Shown: positions 8,831 to 17,870 of the stretch, in pieces | How positions within the stretch are numbered: position 1 is the first letter of the stretch | How the letters are laid out: the number at the start of each line of letters is the position of its first letter | Assembly: GCA_964430245.1 (NCBI GenBank) | Contig: CAYSEW010000020.1 | Coordinates: 1 to 52,815, forward strand | DNA length: 52,815 bases | Direction of reading: 5' to 3' | From: CAYSEW01 sp964430245 | GTDB taxonomy: Bacteria > Bacteroidota > Bacteroidia > Flavobacteriales_D > Parvicellaceae | The notes under the pieces: model-generated | Told to the model about the DNA's origin: nothing | The model's input: only the letters and a program-made list of their open reading frames with translations | Database searches by the model: none | Made by a program: the position numbers and the translations under genes

Positions 8831-9897
8831 AACAATGAAATTAATTTATTTACCCAGATTTCAGGGGTGATTTTTTCTGACAAACTTACACTTTCTTCAC
8901 TCATTAAAAGTAATTCCTTTTTATTCATTTTCATAAATTTTCTAAGCCCCTCTTTAATTGAGTCTTTACTTCCTGCTCTAACAACAAATCCATTTTTACC
9001 TTCTTTTACGAAAATTTCACTTGACCCAACTTTATCTGAAACTATTACTGGAAAACCAGCAGAAACAAATTCATGGAGGCTCACCCCCCATGGTTCAAAT
9101 TCACTAGGCAAAATATATACACTAGTTTTTTGAATAATCTCTTCAAAATTTTCTGGCTGAATAAACCCAAAATGCTTGATCTTTGGGTGATTGACCTTAT
9201 TATTAAATTCTTCTCCAGTGCCTACACACCATAACTCCCAATCATTATCATTTTCAGTATCCAATTCAATAAATGCATTCCATAAATTATAAATTCCTTT
9301 AGCTTGAATATATCTGCCAACAAACAAAAATACTTTAGGATAATTCTCGCTTTTTAATTTCTTATTGTTTTTATAATAAGTATGGAATAATTCTCTATCA
9401 CAAGAATAAAATCCTGTCATTATTTTCTCATCTGAATACCCTAGTTTATTTGCAAAACGTTGCTGTTTCTTACCTGGCACCCAAACATGACTAAATTTAT
9501 TTCGTATAAAAAATGGACTAATCCATGTTGAAATCATCTGCTTAAGAGACCTTTTCCAATTATTGTCCATAGCTAAAATAGTAGGTATTTTATCATAAAA
9601 AGACCTAGCCACTTTAAGATATCCATTATCCAACCAACCACTCACAAGTATAATATCTGGTTGTATTTCTTTGCAATATTTTATCAATTCAATATCATTT
9701 CTATATTGATCTCTTGTTGATTCATTAATATCATTAAAATTAAATTGAAAAGGCGCTTCCTTATTGACAGCCCATCTAATTAAAAAAATTTCCACTTCAC
9801 ATTTTCTGAGCTCATTTAAACAAGCAACAGTATATCCAGCTATTTCTGTATAAAGAAATAAAATTCTTTTTTTATTATCCTTAGATACATTAACCAT
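8827..9897 (-). CDS. GT4-family glycosyltransferase
   Basis: The 356-residue GT-B protein has a C-terminal donor domain with KVFLFVGRYIQAKGI (start of the nucleotide-sugar domain), then LPSEFEPWGVSLHEFVSAGF, an EX7E-type signature, and PVIVSDKVGSSEIF. There is no membrane segment. It follows the ligase/polymerase gene by 11 bp and overlaps the epimerase gene by 4 bp. ATG at 9897 is preceded by stop codons and gives a full-length N-domain. The sugar is unknown. Confidence 0.86.
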   Translation of the reverse strand: MVNVSKDNKKRILFLYTEIAGYTVACLNELRKCEVEIFLIRWAVNKEAPFQFNFNDINESTRDQYRNDIELIKYCKEIQPDIILVSGWLDNGYLKVARSFYDKIPTILAMDNNWKRSLKQMISTWISPFFIRNKFSHVWVPGKKQQRFANKLGYSDEKIMTGFYSCDRELFHTYYKNNKKLKSENYPKVFLFVGRYIQAKGIYNLWNAFIELDTENDNDWELWCVGTGEEFNNKVNHPKIKHFGFIQPENFEEIIQKTSVYILPSEFEPWGVSLHEFVSAGFPVIVSDKVGSSEIFVKEGKNGFVVRAGSKDSIKEGLRKFMKMNKKELLLMSEESVSLSEKITPEIWVNKLISLL

Positions 9898-9908
9898 GTA
9901 TAAATTAT

Positions 9909-11255
9909 CTAATTTATTTCTTTAACTAATTGTTTAGCAACTAGTTCTTCATCTTCATCTTCATCTTCATCTTCATCTTCATTGTAATAAAACAATGTAA
10001 TAACCATAAGGAAAATAATTGTAAATGGATTTAATGATGCTGAAAGCCATGACTCAAAAAAAGAGCTAATAAAAACCCCTATTAATATAGGTAATACTTT
10101 AGAATTCTTAATTGAATAAAAAAATGAAAGTACTATTCCTATTAAAAAACCTAATAACCCTAAAATACCTGTATCATACCAAATGGTTAAAAATGAATTA
10201 TGAGCATTTCCCTGATGTCCCATAATGGATAATAAATCATAATTTTCTTTATACAATTCTTCAGTCGCCCCCATACCATGACCAAAAGCACTAAATGAAA
10301 AAGATATCTTTTGCCAAATAAATTCCCACGCAATGAATCTGCCAGAAGCATTTTCTAAAGTTTCAATTCTAATAAAAGATTCAAGTCCAAAAAGACTTAT
10401 AAAATACATTAAATTAGATAAGATAATTGTATACCCAATACCAAAAAATAAAATAACAATAGTAGAAATCAAGGGAGATATTCTGTTAGCCCATAAAAAA
10501 ACATAATACATTACCAAAACTAACAGTGAACTTCTTGATCCAGATAATAATAAATTAAATATTATTAGAGAAATAATAAAAATAACCTCTTTTTGAGTAA
10601 ACAAATTTGGCTTTTTCATTAAAATAGTTTGCAATAAAAAAAAGAATAATAAACAGGCGATACCCAAACCATTTGGATTTCCATAAACCCCTCTATATCT
10701 ATCATCTAACAATACAACATCAGGATTGAAGAAATAAAAAAATATTCCGACAAATAAAATCAACAAAAAAGCATAAGTAAATAACTTCAAAAAGGCAAAG
10801 CTATATTTATCCAAAATCATTGTAAGAAAAGCTGGAACAGCAATCATTAGTAAAATATATGATAAACTTTTCTGAAAACATGACAATAAATCATTTGAAA
10901 AGAACAAACTAAAAACAATCGAAATGACAAATCCTATAAAATATAATATAAGAAGATTCTGTTTGTAATGATTTTTCATTAGTATGAAAACACCAGAAAC
11001 ACCAAAAAACAAGGCAATGTATGGCTTTACAACTACTGAAAAACTTAAAATTTCTAATCTTGAATCAGATAAAACTAAAAGCAGGAAAAACAATACAAAA
11101 AAATAGTGATTTAAACTTTTTATAAAAAGATATAAAAAAGTGCTAAAAACAATTACAACTGAAAGCAATTCAGAGAACTGCGCACATGTTAACCAAAATA
11201 TAATAAAAAATAAAATATTAAAATAAAAACCACTATTTACATACAATTGATTCAT
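9909..11255 (-). CDS. O-antigen ligase/polymerase (Wzy/WaaL-type) membrane protein
   Basis: The 448-residue protein is almost entirely hydrophobic with about 10-12 membrane helices. A large loop near residues 305-360 contains RFIAWEFIW, FGHGMGATEE and GHQGNAHNSFLTIWYDTGILG, the pattern of the O-antigen ligase/Wzy family (conserved His and Arg residues). It would polymerise repeat units or ligate the finished chain. With a Wzm/Wzt exporter in the same locus, a ligase role is at least as likely as a Wzy role. The C-terminus is unusual: a run of alternating Glu-Asp encoded by a hexanucleotide repeat (9951-9980), then ELVAKQLVKEIN. Confidence 0.85.
   Translation of the reverse strand: MNQLYVNSGFYFNILFFIIFWLTCAQFSELLSVVIVFSTFLYLFIKSLNHYFFVLFFLLLVLSDSRLEILSFSVVVKPYIALFFGVSGVFILMKNHYKQNLLILYFIGFVISIVFSLFFSNDLLSCFQKSLSYILLMIAVPAFLTMILDKYSFAFLKLFTYAFLLILFVGIFFYFFNPDVVLLDDRYRGVYGNPNGLGIACLLFFFLLQTILMKKPNLFTQKEVIFIISLIIFNLLLSGSRSSLLVLVMYYVFLWANRISPLISTIVILFFGIGYTIILSNLMYFISLFGLESFIRIETLENASGRFIAWEFIWQKISFSFSAFGHGMGATEELYKENYDLLSIMGHQGNAHNSFLTIWYDTGILGLLGFLIGIVLSFFYSIKNSKVLPILIGVFISSFFESWLSASLNPFTIIFLMVITLFYYNEDEDEDEDEDEELVAKQLVKEIN
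9951..9980 (-). repeat. Hexanucleotide microsatellite (atcttc)5 coding (ED)n
   Basis: Five perfect tandem copies of atcttc, preceded by a near-copy (ttcttc at 9945-9950), encode the Glu-Asp tail of the ligase/polymerase. Copy-number change by slippage keeps the reading frame and only alters tail length. Confidence 0.9.
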
Positions 11256-11264
11256 TACTTAAAT

Positions 11265-12431
11265 TTAAAAATTAGCAAAAAATCTATAATGTTTATCAGC
11301 AATTTCATTAAAAGAAAAAGCATTTATCTTTTTTAATGACATTTCTTTTTTAATTAATAGTTCAGATTGATCAATAGTAGAGAATATCAGTATTAATTTG
11401 TGCAAATCATCAATCAAATTCTCACAATTTTCAAATTTAATTAATTTACCATTATCATCATCTACCAACAGATCTGTTGCCCCAACATCAGTTGCAATAA
11501 TAGCAAGACCTCTTGCCATACCCTCTAATATTACATTTGGCATTCCTTCTGAATAACTGGCGCAAATCAACACATCACAAACATCCATGATTGATTTAAC
11601 CTTATTAACATCTACTATGCTACCATAATAAATAATTTTCTTACCTAAACTTGTCACTCTTTTATTTTCTGGTATAGGTCCAATAAAGTGAAATTCAACT
11701 TTTAAATCTTGATTGGCTATTTTCTCTAAGACTAAGTTAATTTCCTCAACACCTTTCCTTCTTTCATATCTACCAAGAAATAAAAATCTAACGACATCAT
11801 CAGTTCCAGTTAAAGTATTTCTTATCCAATCCTGCTCTATTCCTGATGGTATTTCAACTATTTTTTTTTCATCTACTCCAATTCTTTTAATTATATCTGA
11901 AACCTTAGAGCCATATGAAAAAACAAAATCAGCATTTTTACTATTCCATTTAACAAAAGGTCTAAATAAAAATTGTTTTAATTTAGATTTTAAAGAAGGA
12001 GCATATTGCCACATTTCATATCCATGAAAATTAATTCCAATTTTAGGACATCTTAACCCTTTCTTTTTTTCTTTTAATAACTTCCATGCTGAGAATCCTT
12101 TTGCATAAATAAAATCGAAATTATTTATCTCATGAACTAAATTCTGAAAAACAATTGTTGAATATTTTTTTGAATTATAAATATAATGACCAGGGAATCT
12201 TTTAGATTTTGGGAATTTCAAAGTGATTATTTTATGTAAACAGTGTTCTCCATTAAATAACAAATCATTGATCTGTTTATCAGTAGGGAATTCAGAAGAA
12301 ATTTCAACACAATGGATTAAAGTAACATCACATCCAATTAAAGTTAAATGTTTTACAAGATTTGTAGAATGTTTTTGCATTCCACCAATAACATAAGGAT
12401 GTATACCATCCGTTAAAACTGCGACCCTCAT
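11265..12431 (-). CDS. GT4-family glycosyltransferase
   Basis: The 388-residue protein opens with RVAVLTDGIHPYVIGGMQKH, the acceptor-domain glycine loop of GT4 enzymes. It continues with VVRFLFLGRYERRKGVEEI at the donor-domain start, and the motif ASYSEGMPNVILEGMARG followed by LAIIATDVGATDLL. No membrane helices are present. Its ATG overlaps the stop of the upstream GT by 4 bp, indicating translational coupling, and the ligase/polymerase gene follows after 9 bp. The fold call is firm; donor and linkage are unknown. Confidence 0.88.
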   Translation of the reverse strand: MRVAVLTDGIHPYVIGGMQKHSTNLVKHLTLIGCDVTLIHCVEISSEFPTDKQINDLLFNGEHCLHKIITLKFPKSKRFPGHYIYNSKKYSTIVFQNLVHEINNFDFIYAKGFSAWKLLKEKKKGLRCPKIGINFHGYEMWQYAPSLKSKLKQFLFRPFVKWNSKNADFVFSYGSKVSDIIKRIGVDEKKIVEIPSGIEQDWIRNTLTGTDDVVRFLFLGRYERRKGVEEINLVLEKIANQDLKVEFHFIGPIPENKRVTSLGKKIIYYGSIVDVNKVKSIMDVCDVLICASYSEGMPNVILEGMARGLAIIATDVGATDLLVDDDNGKLIKFENCENLIDDLHKLILIFSTIDQSELLIKKEMSLKKINAFSFNEIADKHYRFFANF

Positions 12432-13552
12432 AATTTCATTAAACTCATATATTTATCTATAATTTTATTAGAACTTTTACTCAAATTTTCTTGTACATAT
12501 TTAATTTGATTTTCTCTATCATTGTTATGTTCAAATAACAAAGTAGTACTATTATATATAATACCAAGATTGTTCCTTACAATTTCTTCTGAATAATCCC
12601 CTATATCAGATGAAATAATCACTTTCAGCCCTCTTGATAAGTATTCGGCACATTTTACTGGAGAGGCCACTTTATTAGTAAGTGAATTTTCTCTTAATAA
12701 AAGTCCATAATCAGCTATATCTAAATAATGTGGAACTTCATCATGAGGTACATAGATTTGAATAATTCTTGATTGGAATCTCTGTATCAACTCATTAATA
12801 ATCCTATTTAATTTACAAAGAAAAATAATTTTAACTCTTTTATCATTTTCTAAAATAGCACATATAAATTCTTTTAATAAATGAAATGATTGCCATCCTG
12901 CTTTAGATCCCGAATATATCATAACAATATCATCTTTAATTATTCCCAATTGATTTTCAATTAAAAGAGTTTTCTGAATATCTCTTTTTTTTAAATAATT
13001 ATTGGATATCGTAGATGGAATAACTACTTCTTTACCTTTTATATACTTAAATTCTTTTTCCCAATATTCAATTAATTTTGATGACACAGCTATATTATAG
13101 TCAGATTTCAATACAGAAATTCTTTCAAGATCATGTATCTTATCTTCTAAACCAGTGTAATCATATACATTATACTCTTCTTGTTCAGCAGCAATAGCAC
13201 CTCTACCATCATAAATTACTTTGTAAGTATTCTTAGCAGGTTTTAAAAATAAATTTGTTGCAAAAATACTTCGAGTGATTATTATACTATCAGAAGATAT
13301 GTTTAGAAAAAAAAACCAAAATTTATTTAGCTTCCAATTGATTAACTTAGGAAAACTTGGCAAAACAATACTTTCTTTAAATAATGACTTTATTTTTTTT
13401 CTTTCATTGAAATATTTACTAAAGGGTAGAAATGCAATAAGTTTTGCATCAACACTATGTTCTTGAAATAATTTAACAACATCTATAACTTGGCTAATAT
13501 ATATTCCATTAGGCAAGTCATTAAACGTTATATAGATTAATTTCTTTTTCAT
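12428..13552 (-). CDS. Putative GT-B glycosyltransferase
   Basis: This 374-residue protein is a more diverged GT-B type enzyme. A donor-domain start is visible in DDIVMIYSGSKAGWQSFHLL near residues 206-225. The late segment DYGLLLRENSLTNKVASPVKCAEYLSRG followed by LKVIISSDIGDY resembles the donor-binding helix of GT4-like enzymes in capsule loci. The strict EX7E motif is not obvious. It is co-directional with the neighbours: 18 bp after the GT2 gene and a 4-bp overlap with the next GT4. A glycosyltransferase role is likely from motif and context. Confidence 0.75.
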   Translation of the reverse strand: MKKKLIYITFNDLPNGIYISQVIDVVKLFQEHSVDAKLIAFLPFSKYFNERKKIKSLFKESIVLPSFPKLINWKLNKFWFFFLNISSDSIIITRSIFATNLFLKPAKNTYKVIYDGRGAIAAEQEEYNVYDYTGLEDKIHDLERISVLKSDYNIAVSSKLIEYWEKEFKYIKGKEVVIPSTISNNYLKKRDIQKTLLIENQLGIIKDDIVMIYSGSKAGWQSFHLLKEFICAILENDKRVKIIFLCKLNRIINELIQRFQSRIIQIYVPHDEVPHYLDIADYGLLLRENSLTNKVASPVKCAEYLSRGLKVIISSDIGDYSEEIVRNNLGIIYNSTTLLFEHNNDRENQIKYVQENLSKSSNKIIDKYMSLMKL

Positions 13553-13570
13553 TATATGTTTAGTGAATTT

Positions 13571-14434
13571 TCAATTATAAACGAATAGGATATTATAAAT
13601 TATTCTCAGGAATATTTTATACCTCATTTTTAAAAACAACTTAATTTTTTTTATCATTATAAACAGCACATAAAGTTTATTGTGTATTGCACAATTGATA
13701 ACCACATTAAAGATCACATGTAGATATTCATTTTTAATTTCAACGCCTTTTAATTCTAAAAAATTTAGAAACTCTAATCTAATTTTTAGATATGTTTTCC
13801 ATTTATATTTATTTGAGGAAATTTGACCGAATTCTCTTTCTCTTACAATTGTTAATGGTTTAGCATCTATTTTAAAAATAGCATTCATTTTATATAATCT
13901 TATCATTAGATCATATTCTTGTGAACTTATAAGACCTGTATTCCAACCACCTACTTTAATTAATTTTTCTTTTTTAAATAAATTTGAGCATGTATTACCA
14001 AGTTGAGTAGACAACAAACCCAACAAAATATTTTTATTTATTGGCATTAACTCTTCACTTCCACTTAAGTTTCTTTTATATGAAGCTCCATAAATAACAT
14101 CAATATTCTTTTCAATTAAACTCACCTGATGTTCAATTTTATTAGGCATTAATAAATCATCTGCATCTAAAAACTGAATCCAGTTTCCTCTTACTAAGGA
14201 CAATCCTTTATTTCTTGCAGCAGCTGCACCTTTTTTAGTTTCAAAATCAATAACTATTTTATCTGGAAACCTATCTTTAAATTTGTTTAATTTTTCAAGT
14301 GTCCCATCTTCTGAATTATTGTCAATACATATAATTTCAATTTCAGAATAAGATTGTTTTAAAACAGAATCCAAACACTCTTCAATATAAGTTTCCACAT
14401 TAAAACATGGTATAACAACTGACACCAATTCCAC
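13571..14434 (-). CDS. Family 2 glycosyltransferase
   Basis: The 287-residue protein has a complete GT-A core: LVSVVIPCFNVETYIEECLD, IEIICIDNNSEDGT, GAAAARNKGLSLVRG and the DxD-type metal site FLDADDLL near residue 95. The start is GTG at 14434, 4 bp after the acyltransferase stop; it places the first beta strand at residues 3-8, as usual for the family. The C-terminal third is basic and hydrophobic, suggesting peripheral membrane contact. The sugar is unknown. Confidence 0.88.
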   Translation of the reverse strand: MELVSVVIPCFNVETYIEECLDSVLKQSYSEIEIICIDNNSEDGTLEKLNKFKDRFPDKIVIDFETKKGAAAARNKGLSLVRGNWIQFLDADDLLMPNKIEHQVSLIEKNIDVIYGASYKRNLSGSEELMPINKNILLGLLSTQLGNTCSNLFKKEKLIKVGGWNTGLISSQEYDLMIRLYKMNAIFKIDAKPLTIVREREFGQISSNKYKWKTYLKIRLEFLNFLELKGVEIKNEYLHVIFNVVINCAIHNKLYVLFIMIKKIKLFLKMRYKIFLRIIYNILFVYN

Positions 14435-14438
14435 AATA

Positions 14439-15104
14439 TTATTTATTAATTTTTTTTAGAAACTCATTTGGATTATCAAAATATTGCCATAGTTCTTTTA
14501 ATATATCCTCATCATTTAACCACCATTTACTTTCTAATAAATTGTTAATAGTTTCTTTATCGAATCTATATTTGAGCACTTTGGCTGGCACCCCTCCAAC
14601 AATAGCATATGGAGGAACATTTTTATTTACAATAGCTCCAGATGCAACAACAGCACCAGTGCCTATTGATACTCCATCCAATACAATAGAATTTGCAGAA
14701 ATAAGAACATCATGGCCAATTACAACAGGAACTTTAATAGGTGAATTGTCTTTCTTTACCCAGCCTTTTGATTTTCGATAAAAATAAGGACTTGTGCTAA
14801 TCGTTTTCAAATGATGATTTCTTAAGCCAATTTTAACATCAAACGAAATAGAACAAAAACTTCCAATTGAAGAGCAATTTTCTACATATGTGTTTTTACC
14901 AATAAAGTTATAGTTCCCTATTTCTTTTAACATTACCCAATCCTGAATAATTACATTTTCCTCAATAATGAGTCCTTTTGATTGCAAAAATTTAGGAGGG
15001 ACAATTGAACTTAACCTACCAACTTTTTTATATTTAATAGGGTAAATAAATTTAAGTTTAAAGTAAGTAGATAATTTATTCTTTATAAATATAAGTGAGT
15101 TCAT
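14439..15104 (-). CDS. Hexapeptide-repeat acyltransferase (xenobiotic/LbH type)
   Basis: The 221-residue protein carries left-handed beta-helix repeats (IGKNTYVENCSSIGSFCSIS, VIGHDVLISANSIVLDGVSI, IGTGAVVASGAIVNKNV). It includes the active-site His within LRNHHLKT and the signature PPYAIVGGVPAKVLKYRF of CatB/LbH acetyltransferases. An aromatic-rich insertion after the His loop (SPYFYRKSKGW) is typical of O-antigen and capsule acetyltransferases. It would O- or N-acylate a sugar. It is the second such enzyme in the locus (the other is at 4323). Flanking gaps are 4 bp on each side. Confidence 0.86.
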   Translation of the reverse strand: MNSLIFIKNKLSTYFKLKFIYPIKYKKVGRLSSIVPPKFLQSKGLIIEENVIIQDWVMLKEIGNYNFIGKNTYVENCSSIGSFCSISFDVKIGLRNHHLKTISTSPYFYRKSKGWVKKDNSPIKVPVVIGHDVLISANSIVLDGVSIGTGAVVASGAIVNKNVPPYAIVGGVPAKVLKYRFDKETINNLLESKWWLNDEDILKELWQYFDNPNEFLKKINK

Positions 15105-15108
15105 TACC

Positions 15109-15915
15109 TTACAAAACTACTTTTTTATAATTTTTAAGAGCAATTAAATCACCCTTTAAATGATTTAATCTTTGTTTTAATGATTGTGAATACTCTTTAT
15201 TTGAATCAAATTGTAAAAAAAGTTCCTTGTAGTCATTGAGGAAGTTCTTTTTCCATACACCAAAACTACCTAGATAATCTTCATATTTATCACTTTGTAA
15301 AGCTGTTGATGAAGTAGATGTTATAGTTCGTAAATAAACTGGATTTCTTCTTTGAGTAAACAAAACCTTTTTCCCTTTATAATAATGATGAAAATTTGAA
15401 TGATCATTTTCTATTAAATAGGAATTCAATCTATATTTTTCAAAAGGCCCTCCTGTAGCAAATGACCCCCATATAGTATATGCATGCTCTTTTTTATGTA
15501 TACATGAATTTGGAAACCAATACCATAATTTTCTAGATATTTTACCTAATAAAGGAGACCAAAAATATTGGTAGTAATCTGTATATACATCAAAATCTTC
15601 TAACTTAATACGATTAAGTAAATTAGGATTAAAAATGTCATCGTCATCTAATCTAATAACATAATCAAATTCAAAACAATTGTTTAAAACATAATCAGAT
15701 ACCTTTTGCATCTTTTCTTCTTTCTTTCCAGAAATATTTACATGAAGGATTCTCGAATCTAAAACAGGTGGCTCATCATAATCTACCCATAGAGCTAACC
15801 AATTTGAATATGTTTGTTTTATTAAATACTCAAGGCATTGATTTTGCAACATCAACCTATCTTTATTTAAAGCATAAGTAGGAGTCGCTGGTATTATGAA
15901 TAAAAATTTATTCAT
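15109..15915 (-). CDS. Putative GT-A glycosyltransferase
   Basis: This 268-residue protein begins with FLFIIPATPTYALNKDRL, has QTYSNWLALWVDYDEP in the usual nucleotide-binding position, and a strongly acidic motif RLDDDDIF near residue 92, as in the DxD site of GT-A glycosyltransferases including putative rhamnosyl- and glucosyltransferases of marine Bacteroidota. It overlaps the preceding gene by 8 bp and ends 4 bp before the acyltransferase start. The fold is well supported by the DDDD motif; the specific family is less certain. Confidence 0.72.
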   Translation of the reverse strand: MNKFLFIIPATPTYALNKDRLMLQNQCLEYLIKQTYSNWLALWVDYDEPPVLDSRILHVNISGKKEEKMQKVSDYVLNNCFEFDYVIRLDDDDIFNPNLLNRIKLEDFDVYTDYYQYFWSPLLGKISRKLWYWFPNSCIHKKEHAYTIWGSFATGGPFEKYRLNSYLIENDHSNFHHYYKGKKVLFTQRRNPVYLRTITSTSSTALQSDKYEDYLGSFGVWKKNFLNDYKELFLQFDSNKEYSQSLKQRLNHLKGDLIALKNYKKVVL

Positions 15916-16912
15916 AAGTTAATTTTGTGCAAAATGAAACAATTTGATCATAGTTAAATACAATTGAAACTTCTTTATATGGGAAATTTTCACGAAAACG
16001 TATACTATCATCTAAACCTTTAATAGGTGGATTTCCATTAAATATTAATAATACTGGGGAATGTGTATATCCTGAAACATGCATCGCTCCAGAATGCTGA
16101 GTAATAATTAATTTAGCTGTCGAGCAATGCTTAAGAACATTTGTATTATCCGTTGACAGTTCCAACTTGACTTTATCATTAACAGCATCAGAAAGATCAT
16201 CAGACATTGAAGGATGCCCAACGAAGACAATCTCATCAAAATGACATGACAACATCTTACTAATTTTAATATAGTCCCATACTCCACCATTATTTAAAGT
16301 GAATTCAGTATTCATTTTACGGGGAAATATTACTAACTTATTTTTTTTATATTCTTTACCATAAACTTTTGAAAGATTATAAATATTTTGTTTCCCTTTT
16401 AACTGCCAATTTCTAAATGAATACCAATATAAATTCGAATTAGAAAAAATATCTAGAAATGGCAATCTACTCTGTATCGCCTGTTTTTGGAATTTTTTCA
16501 CCAGAATATCTATATCTTTTGGCAAGTATTCAATACTATTTCCACTAGGCCTTACTTCATGAAAAAAATCTCTTAATTCAACAAATGATTTTAATAAACT
16601 AGATCCTTTATCATCAACTAAAAATGGTGTTTGATTAGTCATACCACAATAGTGAATGTTTATACCATTTTTATGCAAATAGCCTAAAAAAGGCAACATG
16701 TGTAGTAAAAAATTTCCAAACTCACCAATAAAGGGACCTATGTAACACTCCTTCAATCGAATAGATTCACTTTCAAAATCTTTAAGCTTTCTATTATTCC
16801 CAAAAAGAATACCAGCAAATTTCAATTTACCTGCTAGATTTAATCCACGGAATCCTTTACTAGCATATGTGGCCTCACTTTTCTCTCTATATGGTAATAA
16901 ATCTTTTAACAT
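15908..16912 (-). CDS. Uncharacterised GT-B-like protein, possible transferase of the heptose-type sugar
   Basis: This 334-residue protein has no family I can name with confidence. The second half looks like a GT-B donor domain: NKLVIFPRKMNTEF, then SCHFDEIVFVGHPSMSDDL, and AKLIITQHSGAMHVSGYTHS followed by PVLLIFNG. The last part recalls the gatekeeping segment of heptosyltransferase-type (GT9) and related sugar transferases. The N-terminal part has CYIGPFIGEFGNFL, reminiscent of nucleotide-loop segments in capsule transferases. Its ATG overlaps the HAD phosphatase stop (TAATG), directly after the five sugar-activation genes, so a role in using their product is plausible but inferred. Confidence 0.6.
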   Translation of the reverse strand: MLKDLLPYREKSEATYASKGFRGLNLAGKLKFAGILFGNNRKLKDFESESIRLKECYIGPFIGEFGNFLLHMLPFLGYLHKNGINIHYCGMTNQTPFLVDDKGSSLLKSFVELRDFFHEVRPSGNSIEYLPKDIDILVKKFQKQAIQSRLPFLDIFSNSNLYWYSFRNWQLKGKQNIYNLSKVYGKEYKKNKLVIFPRKMNTEFTLNNGGVWDYIKISKMLSCHFDEIVFVGHPSMSDDLSDAVNDKVKLELSTDNTNVLKHCSTAKLIITQHSGAMHVSGYTHSPVLLIFNGNPPIKGLDDSIRFRENFPYKEVSIVFNYDQIVSFCTKLTYE

Positions 16913-17463
16913 TATAATACCTGAGTAAACATAAACAAACTCCTTAAATTACACAATGCTTTATCATTCACCTTATTACCTATATTAACAGTTTTCATTC
17001 CCAAGTTATTCCCAAATTCTATATCAGAAACTGCGTTTCCTACCATAATAGACTTCTTCAACACAATTTCAGGAAAGTCATTCTTTGCTAAATCAACCAT
17101 GCCTCGTCCGGGTTTTCTTAATCCTCCTTTTTTCCCACGAAGCTCTGTAGCACAGTAAACAGCATCTATCCGGCCCCCTGCTAGTTTTATTTGATTAAGC
17201 ATAAAACCATTTACTTTTTTAAGGTCGTTTTCAGACATTAATCCTTTACCGACACCTTGCTGATTAGTAACAATAATAATTCTTGTAAAAACATTTGACA
17301 ATGAATTAATAGCTTCTAGTACTCCGTCTAAGAATTTAAAATCCTCAGGCTTTATTATATAATTTTCAAATGTTTCATAATTGATCACTCCGTCACGATC
17401 AAGAAACAAAGTCCAGGATTCATCAATCCCCCAATTTTTGATTAAGCCTTTCTTCACGTTCAT
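16912..17463 (-). CDS. HAD-IIIA sugar phosphatase (GmhB-like)
   Basis: The 183-residue protein has the HAD nucleophile motif FLDRDGVINYE (D22, D24), motif II IIVTNQQGVGKG, and motif III/IV MVGNAVSDIEFGNNLGM. This matches the histidinol-phosphatase/GmhB group that dephosphorylates heptose 1,7-bisphosphate at C7. GmhB enzymes normally carry a zinc loop with C-x-H and C-x-C; here only one Cys remains (VYCATELRGKKGGLRKPG). The ATG at 17463 gives a 41-bp overlap with the upstream nucleotidyltransferase gene; a TTG at 17409 just before FLDRDG would remove it but is less attractive. Context strongly supports a sugar-phosphate substrate. Confidence 0.82.
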   Translation of the reverse strand: MNVKKGLIKNWGIDESWTLFLDRDGVINYETFENYIIKPEDFKFLDGVLEAINSLSNVFTRIIIVTNQQGVGKGLMSENDLKKVNGFMLNQIKLAGGRIDAVYCATELRGKKGGLRKPGRGMVDLAKNDFPEIVLKKSIMVGNAVSDIEFGNNLGMKTVNIGNKVNDKALCNLRSLFMFTQVL

Positions 17464-17869
17464 TCATTAATTTTACCAATCTTTCTTTATATCCAGAAGT
17501 TGTGAGCCCATGACTCCTATCAATATAATATATAGGAATATTTAAATTTTCTCCTGTAATCTTATTCCCCTTATAATCATCACCTAGGAACCTAATATCA
17601 ATATTACTATTTTTCAAAATCTCATACAATTCCTCTTCAGTATTATATACTAATACTTCATCAATAAATAAACAGAATTCTATAATTTTAACACGCTCCT
17701 CAATTGAAAATAAAGGTGCAATTTTATCTGGATTTATTGAATAATCTATATTCTCTGCCTTATTCAATGCTACAATTAAATAGTCACAATGTTCCGAACA
17801 TTCCTTTAACATTAAGACATGACCAGCATGAAACATGTCAAAAACCCCACAAACAAATCCTCTTTTCAT
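17423..17869 (-). CDS. Sugar-1-phosphate nucleotidyltransferase (HldE-C/TagD-like cytidylyltransferase fold)
   Basis: The 148-residue protein starts with FVCGVFDMFHAGHVLMLKEC, containing the HxGH nucleotide-binding motif (HAGH, about residues 15-18). It ends with RSHGLTTSGYKERL, the equivalent of the RTxGISTT motif of glycerol-3-phosphate cytidylyltransferase and of the C-terminal domain of HldE. It should activate a sugar 1-phosphate with ATP or CTP; which nucleotide cannot be read from sequence. It lies between epimerase and HAD phosphatase genes and, with the separate PfkB kinase at 19301, resembles a bifunctional HldE split into two genes. Confidence 0.84.
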   Translation of the reverse strand: MKRGFVCGVFDMFHAGHVLMLKECSEHCDYLIVALNKAENIDYSINPDKIAPLFSIEERVKIIEFCLFIDEVLVYNTEEELYEILKNSNIDIRFLGDDYKGNKITGENLNIPIYYIDRSHGLTTSGYKERLVKLMNEREERLNQKLGD

Positions 17870-17870
17870 A

